Assembly: GCA_964540005.1 (NCBI GenBank)
Contig: CAZILN010000325.1
Location: forward strand, 1-10,490
Direction of reading: 5' to 3'
Source: CAZILN01 sp964540005
Lineage (GTDB): Bacteria; Bacteroidota; Bacteroidia; Bacteroidales; SM23-62
Length of the DNA stretch: 10,490 nucleotides
Below, in pieces: positions 7,221-10,490 of this stretch. The position numbers and the translations under genes are program-made. Position 1 is the stretch's first letter, and each line of letters starts with the position of its first letter. The notes beneath the pieces are model-generated. The model had not been told where the DNA came from. It ran no database searches and saw nothing but the letters and a program-made list of their open reading frames with translations.

Positions 7221-7288
7221 CTATAACTCTTCTTTATAGAATTATGAGTCTATAACTTGCAATTATAGAACCTAAAGACTATATTTAG
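7221..7288. promoter_or_regulatory. Tandem dyad operators upstream of the SatD-like gene
   Basis: Two perfect dyads CTATAA-N7-TTATAG lie at 7221-7239 and 7250-7268, each followed by AA and matching each other at 16 of 21 positions. A third, shorter dyad with the same seven-base loop, CTAAA-N7-TTTAG, is at 7272-7288. The second covers the predicted -33 element and the third covers the -7 element. This layout suggests a dimeric repressor, plausibly the HTH-bearing product of the gene itself; that last step is inference. Confidence 0.6.
7257..7287 (+). promoter_or_regulatory. Candidate promoter of the SatD-like/DUF3307 operon
   Basis: A TTG at 7257-7259 is followed after 20 bases by TATATTTA at 7280-7287, one mismatch from the Bacteroides -7 consensus TAnnTTTG. 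Transcription would then start within a few bases of the TTG start codon at 7295, giving a very short or absent leader. Confidence 0.5.
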
Positions 7289-7294
7289 AAAAAT

Positions 7295-8065
7295 TTGAAC
7301 TACGTGAATGCTGTAATTACGGGAGATATAACAGAATCTTCGAAGTTAAATATTGAGCAAAGAGAGATTCTTTTGGAAGCTCTTAAAAAATCATTTGAGG
7401 ACATAACCATTTATAGTAATGAGAGTATTCAGCACTCCGATATTCAAATATTCAGGGGCGATAGCTTTCAAGGAATAATAATTAATCCAAAATATTCTCT
7501 TAAAGCAAGTATAATTATTCGAGCAAGCTTAAAAAAGTCACTAAAGGTAAAACCGTATTCTGTAGCTGGAAAAAACAGAAACATAGATTTGAGTTCCAAC
7601 CAATATGATAAAAACTTAAGAATTATACCTAAGTATGCTACTGATGCAAGGATTGCAATAGGAATAGGAGAAATTGACTTCCCACCAGAAAAAGAATTTA
7701 AAGGAAGTGAAGACGGAGAAGCTTTTAGAAGGTCTGGACCAACATTAGATAAAATAAAAAAACAAAAAAGCGATGTAAGATTGGTTGTAGATACACCATG
7801 GGATGAAATTAATAACGAAATGAATGTTTCATTCGGTCTTTTAGATGCTTTAATCGAAAAATGGACCTCCGCTCAAGCTGAAGCATTATTATGCTTATTT
7901 CAAGGTTTGAATCAAACAAGTATTGCTAATAAGTTACATCTCTCCCAAGCTTCTATTAATGTAAGACTAAAATCAGCAGGTTGGTATGCAATCGAAAATC
8001 TTATTAAACGTTTCGAGTATTTGATTGGAAAGATGTGTGAAATACCTAATTCAAATCAATCATAA
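7295..8065 (+). CDS. SatD-like protein: class III cyclase-like core with C-terminal HTH
   Basis: The 256-residue protein resembles the SatD family, whose biochemical role is unsettled. Its core reads like a class III nucleotide cyclase: VITGDITES with Asp11, then FRGDSFQ with Asp56, 45 residues later, close to the spacing of the two metal-binding aspartates in that superfamily. ARIAIGIGEID at residues 118-128 resembles the RIGIHTG strand, and DGEAFRRSG follows about where cyclases have their GxxVNxAxR helix. From Trp190 a sigma-region-4-like helix-turn-helix follows (TSAQAEALLCLFQG, QTSIANKLHLSQASINVRL, KSAGW). No ATG is available: an in-frame TAG precedes, leaving TTG 7295 or GTG 7304 as start. 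Composition is AT-rich compared with the core genes. The stop overlaps the next start by one base. Cyclase activity is not shown; nucleotide sensing with DNA binding is an equal reading. Confidence 0.8.
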   Translation: MNYVNAVITGDITESSKLNIEQREILLEALKKSFEDITIYSNESIQHSDIQIFRGDSFQGIIINPKYSLKASIIIRASLKKSLKVKPYSVAGKNRNIDLSSNQYDKNLRIIPKYATDARIAIGIGEIDFPPEKEFKGSEDGEAFRRSGPTLDKIKKQKSDVRLVVDTPWDEINNEMNVSFGLLDALIEKWTSAQAEALLCLFQGLNQTSIANKLHLSQASINVRLKSAGWYAIENLIKRFEYLIGKMCEIPNSNQS

Positions 8066-8802
8066 TGGAAATTTTCCTACTGATACGATTATTGACTGCG
8101 CACTTCTTGGGAGATTTTATACTACAACCGGATAATTGGGTTGAGGACCGGAATAAAAATAAGATTAAATCTAAATATCTCTATCTACATTCAATCGTTG
8201 TTGCTTTACTATTCTACTTATTCTCATTTAGACTAAGTAATATTTGGATTCCACTATTTGTGTTCGCAACACATTTATTAATAGATATTTGGAAATCGTA
8301 TAAAAATCATAAAATTATTTATTTCATAATTGACCAATTATCTCATATAATGATAATACTAATAGCCTGGGTATTATATCAACAGAATTTATCCGAGTTA
8401 TTATTGAAAACAAAGGAATTTTTATTGAGTTTTGAATTCTGGATTATAATCCTTGCTTACATTATTATTACAATTCCCGCAGGTGTTTTAGTGGCAAAAC
8501 TTACGAAAAATTGGAGGGATGAAATATCCAAGGATAATTTGGATACGGGACTTAGTAAAGCAGGTACATGGATTGGTAGTATTGAAAGAATTCTTATTAT
8601 TACTTTCATTTTCCTTGGTCATATTGAGGCTATTGGATTTCTTATTGCTGCAAAGTCAGTATTTCGATTTGCCGGAAATGGAAACAGAGAACGTCAAGAA
8701 GCTGAGTATATTCTTATTGGCACGATGTTGAGTTTTTTAATTGCCATTATTGTGGGATATTGTGCAAAGTACCTTCTTTCATCATTACCTTCCATCTCGT
8801 AA
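8065..8802 (+). CDS. DUF3307-type multi-pass membrane protein
   Basis: A 245-residue integral membrane protein with about six hydrophobic segments: roughly residues 3-20, 40-56, 60-75, 83-103, 121-146 and 177-196, plus a C-terminal helix at 217-238. The N-terminal half has the DUF3307 pattern of polar residues in or next to helices: His13 and Asp17 (HFLGDFILQ), His41, His69 and Asp73 (THLLIDIWK), and Asp89, Gln90 and His93 (DQLSH). Such a set could bind a metal, as in other HxxxD membrane hydrolases, but that is inference. The second half carries GTWIGSIER (167-175), AAKSVFRF (195-202) and a closing EYILIGTMLSF, which are conserved in the forms I recall next to SatD. It starts on the last base of the SatD-like stop codon, so the two products are made together. 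Composition is strongly AT-rich. Confidence 0.85.
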   Translation: MEIFLLIRLLTAHFLGDFILQPDNWVEDRNKNKIKSKYLYLHSIVVALLFYLFSFRLSNIWIPLFVFATHLLIDIWKSYKNHKIIYFIIDQLSHIMIILIAWVLYQQNLSELLLKTKEFLLSFEFWIIILAYIIITIPAGVLVAKLTKNWRDEISKDNLDTGLSKAGTWIGSIERILIITFIFLGHIEAIGFLIAAKSVFRFAGNGNRERQEAEYILIGTMLSFLIAIIVGYCAKYLLSSLPSIS

Positions 8803-8946
8803 AAGAGTTTTTAAAAAAGAAGAGTATTGGCACACCTATATCCTTGCTGGTAGTCTTAGTGATTTATCAAAAATTCGCTCGCATAATTCATTAATTTGGA
8901 AGATAATCCCTGAGGCTGGCAATATTTATTATACAGGATAAGCAAA

Positions 8947-9816
8947 ATGAATATCCGTAAGTTTTTAAATAAACCATATCCCCTGAATTTAAACAGGTGG
9001 AGTATTATAATCATAATCAGCTTATTTATATCAGTATTCCTTATGTTGTTTCAGCCATTTGGATTACAGAATTTTAAATCCGAAGAAAAAGCAGTGATCC
9101 TTGCGGGTTATGGAGTGGTCACTTTTTTACTCCTGATTCTGAACCTGATCGTTTTACCTTCCATATTCCCGAAATTTCTGAATGAGGACAGGTGGTCAGT
9201 CTATAAACAGATCCTCTGGCTGGGCTGGATAGTAACTACGATCAGTGCCGGTAATTATGAATATTCAGTATGGTTCTCCATTGTAGCCTGGGTAGGCATA
9301 AAAGGATTTACTATCTTCCTGGTTTTCACCCTTTTAATTTCTATAATACCCATTACCGGGATTACCATAATTTCATACAACCGCCTGCTAAAAAAGAACC
9401 TTGCCATTTCCCGGGAAATGAACAACAGGATATCGGATGTAACTTCTGACAGGAAAAGGGATGACAGAGAAATAATCTTTACATCAGAAAACCGGAGCCA
9501 GGAAGTCATGACCAGCCTTTCAAACCTGGTCTACATTGAATCAGAAGGAAATTATGTCAACATCAGGCATCTGAAAGAAGGCAAACCGGTTCAATCCCTG
9601 GTCAGAAATACATTGAAGAATATCGAACAGCAGATAGAAGGATCAGGTCCCCTGTTAAAATGTCACAGGGCCTTTATTGTTAACCTTTCGCATGTCGAAA
9701 AAGTTATAGGAAATTCTCAGGGATATCATCTAAGGGTAAATCACAGCAACAATGAAATTCCAGTAGCAAGAAGCTATTCAAAAGCCTTTAAAAATGGGAT
9801 GAGCATGCTTAAATAA
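8947..9816 (+). CDS. Membrane-anchored LytTR-family transcriptional regulator
   Basis: The 289-residue protein has four membrane helices (about 18-38, 47-72, 82-100 and 106-133), a short charged linker (about 140-160), and a C-terminal LytTR DNA-binding domain from about residue 170. Diagnostic residues are VYIESEGNYVNI (Glu198-Tyr203), LVRNTLKNIEQQI, KCHRAFIVNLSHV (Cys239-Asn246), VIGNSQGYHLRV and IPVARSYSKAF. There is no receiver domain, so the signal probably comes through the membrane part rather than from a phosphorelay. Codon use and GC content return to the host pattern, unlike the two genes before it. It lies 144 bases after the DUF3307 gene and 149 bases before the repeat protein, with possible binding boxes in the latter gap. 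Confidence 0.92.
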   Translation: MNIRKFLNKPYPLNLNRWSIIIIISLFISVFLMLFQPFGLQNFKSEEKAVILAGYGVVTFLLLILNLIVLPSIFPKFLNEDRWSVYKQILWLGWIVTTISAGNYEYSVWFSIVAWVGIKGFTIFLVFTLLISIIPITGITIISYNRLLKKNLAISREMNNRISDVTSDRKRDDREIIFTSENRSQEVMTSLSNLVYIESEGNYVNIRHLKEGKPVQSLVRNTLKNIEQQIEGSGPLLKCHRAFIVNLSHVEKVIGNSQGYHLRVNHSNNEIPVARSYSKAFKNGMSMLK

Positions 9817-9827
9817 GCTATGCCGTT

Positions 9828-9914
9828 TGTCCCGGCACCTATTCAGCCTGTCACCTTCCTGTGCCATTCATCACATAAGCTTGCATTCTGTCCCGGTATT
9901 TTCCGTATCTGCCC
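9828..9914. promoter_or_regulatory. Candidate LytTR operator array (TGTCCC-like boxes)
   Basis: TGTCCCGG occurs exactly at 9828-9835 and 9889-9896. Between and after them lie weaker relatives: TGTCAC at 9849, TGTGCC at 9860, CATCAC at 9869 and CTGCCC at 9909. Offsets from the first are 21, 32, 41, 61 and 81 bases, close to whole turns of DNA. The location, just after a LytTR regulator and before the gene it probably controls, fits an operator. The boxes were picked by eye and do not match the classical AlgR-type repeat closely. Confidence 0.35.
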
Positions 9915-9965
9915 GCTTCGACTTATCATTACAGTGTTAATGATTAAAAATTAAAATATTGTATT

Positions 9966-10274
9966 ATGAAAAAATCATGGATCCTTATCACGGCAAGTGT
10001 ACTTTTTGCAGCAGGTATTATTTTAAGCTTAACTGCAGGAGATATGTTCAGCGCTGGAGATTACAGCCTGAACTATTTCGCGGCTGGTGATTTCGCATGC
10101 GGGATTTTTGCAGCAGGAAAATTTTCGATCGGTATTTTTTCTATCGGAATATTTTCAGTTGGCATTTTTTCCATAGGCATATTTAATATCGGACTTTATA
10201 CGATCGGATTGCTGGTACTGGGATGGAAAAAAAGACTCCCCTCATGGTTCTCGCCCAAAACAGATCAAGCCTGA
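9966..10274 (+). CDS. Small membrane protein of 5-residue S-I-G-I-F repeats
   Basis: A 102-residue hypothetical protein. Residues 4-23 form a signal-anchor-like hydrophobic helix. Residues 29-88 consist of twelve consecutive 5-residue units (SAGDY, SLNYF, AAGDF, ACGIF, AAGKF, SIGIF, SIGIF, SVGIF, SIGIF, NIGLY, TIGLL, VLGWK): eleven have glycine third and ten end in Phe, Tyr or Leu/Met-like hydrophobics. The tail is basic (WKKRLPSW). The period of five with small and aromatic positions recalls pentapeptide-repeat beta-helices, but the units are far more hydrophobic than the A(D/N)LxX form, so a membrane-embedded or membrane-lying fold is possible. It probably depends on the adjacent LytTR regulator. 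Its stop codon TGA (10272-10274) lies inside the tRNA-Asn remnant, so its C-terminal end coincides with a presumed recombination junction. Function unknown. Confidence 0.8.
   Translation: MKKSWILITASVLFAAGIILSLTAGDMFSAGDYSLNYFAAGDFACGIFAAGKFSIGIFSIGIFSVGIFSIGIFNIGLYTIGLLVLGWKKRLPSWFSPKTDQA
10050..10229 (+). repeat. Twelve-unit 15-base coding repeat
   Basis: This is the DNA behind the 5-residue repeats. Units such as TTTTCTATCGGAATA are related but diverged at third positions, so the array is old or kept at protein level rather than freshly slipped. Confidence 0.8.
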
Positions 10275-10312
10275 CCGTTAATCAGAAGATCTTTGGTTCG
10301 GGTTCAGGCTGG
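10271..10312 (+). repeat. Displaced tRNA-Asn 3' fragment (possible right attachment remnant)
   Basis: This 42-base segment aligns without gaps to tRNA-Asn positions 6815-6856, with eight substitutions. It retains the anticodon arm (CTGA, CGTTAAT, CAG) and TTGGTTCG from the T-arm, but has no 5' half and no acceptor end, so it is not a functional tRNA. It marks the far border of the segment that starts at the real tRNA. A decayed tandem tRNA copy is the main alternative. Confidence 0.65.
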
Positions 10313-10322
10313 ACCCGAACCA
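10294..10322 (+). terminator. Hairpin, possible terminator after the repeat-protein gene
   Basis: The arms TGGTTCGGGT (10294-10303) and ACCCGAACCA (10313-10322) pair perfectly over ten bases around a nine-base loop. It begins 20 bases after the stop codon. Only short T runs follow, so termination may be weak. The left arm comes from the tRNA T-arm. Confidence 0.5.
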
Positions 10323-10324
10323 GG

Positions 10325-10356
10325 TTTGGTATTCCCCTATATTATTAATAAATTTC
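10325..10356 (+). promoter_or_regulatory. Candidate promoter of the right-edge gene
   Basis: TTTG at 10325-10328, then 20 bases, then TAAATTTC at 10349-10356, one mismatch from the Bacteroides -7 box TAnnTTTG. It is placed about 70 bases before the next start codon. Confidence 0.35.
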
Positions 10357-10423
10357 CCCGCTCCGTGATCTGCCAACAATCTCATCTCACGGGCCAATGG
10401 TAATACAGTTAAAACAGATAGCC

Positions 10424-10490
10424 ATGAGGAAGTTATTTCTTTTATTGTCTGTTACACTTTTCTCATTTAAGCTTTCTTGCCAGGAACCAA
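10424..10490 (+). CDS. Start of an exported protein, cut by the window edge
   Basis: Only 22 codons are visible. MRKLFLLLSVTLFSFKLSCQE has the layout of a signal peptide: two basic residues, a hydrophobic core, and a cysteine at residue 19 followed by polar residues. The cysteine suggests a lipoprotein, though lysine at -3 is atypical. An in-frame ATG at 10397 would add nine residues; the start at 10424 is preferred because it puts the charged N-terminus where a signal peptide needs it. Nothing can be said of the mature protein. Confidence 0.55.
   Translation, partial: MRKLFLLLSVTLFSFKLSCQEP

Larger units (their letters stand above)
6901..7294. other. Non-coding left flank of the AT-rich island
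   Basis: There is no intact gene of convincing length here. The left part (to about 7007) holds the recombinase-like remnant. Next, on the minus strand, is a 25-codon frame (7059 to 6982) preceded by GGAGG at 7067-7071 with a seven-base spacer; it could be a tiny gene or a broken start. Bases 7080-7220 show nothing I can assign beyond falling GC content. Bases 7221-7294 hold the tandem dyads and promoter of the SatD-like gene. Confidence 0.6.

Noticed and set aside
7295..8802. Calling the SatD-like/DUF3307 pair a known Pycsar or CBASS system
   Set aside because: The second protein is not a recognised effector of either system and the first carries a DNA-binding domain, so only the general layout is shared.
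8741..8941. 66-codon plus-strand frame after the DUF3307 gene
   Set aside because: It starts inside the DUF3307 gene in another frame and lacks recognisable features or a ribosome site; the 8803-8946 spacer looks non-coding.
10050..10229. CRISPR-like or satellite repeat array
   Set aside because: The 15-base units are in frame, vary at third positions and encode a continuous protein, so this is a coding repeat. No CRISPR repeat-spacer pattern occurs anywhere in the window.

Overview
The window reads as Bacteroidota chromosome, most like the Bacteroidales/Marinilabiliales side of the phylum. The reasons are the order uppP-truB-queA, a bacterial GH3 acyl-adenylate enzyme, a deoxynucleoside kinase of the Bacteroidota type, a membrane-anchored LytTR regulator without a receiver domain, and several Bacteroides-type -7 boxes (TAnnTTTG), with few clear Shine-Dalgarno sites. 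This is inferred from gene content, not from a database search.

Bases 1-6700 are ordinary core genome. An incomplete undecaprenyl-diphosphatase gene enters from the left edge and carries an unexpected MCE-tail-like segment. It is followed by truB and queA (tRNA modification), a GH3 family enzyme translationally coupled to a secreted hypothetical protein, a deoxynucleoside kinase, and a convergent PfkB/adenosine-kinase-like sugar or nucleoside kinase. A complete tRNA-Asn(GTT) with a strong intrinsic terminator follows at 6787-6900.

Bases 6860-10320 look like an accessory region at the tRNA-Asn gene. (i) The 3' half of the tRNA (6815-6856) recurs in the same orientation at 10271-10312 with 34 of 42 bases matching, as expected of a displaced tRNA fragment left by integration. 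(ii) Right behind the tRNA, on the minus strand, is a 46-codon remnant that resembles the C-terminal end of a Bacteroidota recombinase. (iii) The next two genes (7295-8802) are clearly more AT-rich than the core genes. They form a one-base-overlap pair: a SatD-like protein (class III nucleotide-cyclase-like core plus C-terminal sigma-region-4-like helix-turn-helix) and a DUF3307-type membrane protein. Tandem dyads CTATAA-N7-TTATAG lie over the predicted promoter of the pair, which suggests autoregulation. (iv) A second pair follows, with host-like composition: a four-helix membrane LytTR regulator and a 102-residue protein made of twelve 5-residue repeats (consensus S-I-G-I-F). Between them are TGTCCC-like boxes spaced at about one helical turn or multiples of it. 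No intact integrase is visible.

The right edge holds a hairpin made from the tRNA fragment, a possible promoter, and the first 22 codons of an exported protein that runs out of the window. The strongest candidate for an undescribed system is the SatD-like/DUF3307 cassette: a soluble nucleotide-binding or cyclase-like DNA-binding protein paired with a membrane protein carrying conserved intramembrane His/Asp residues.
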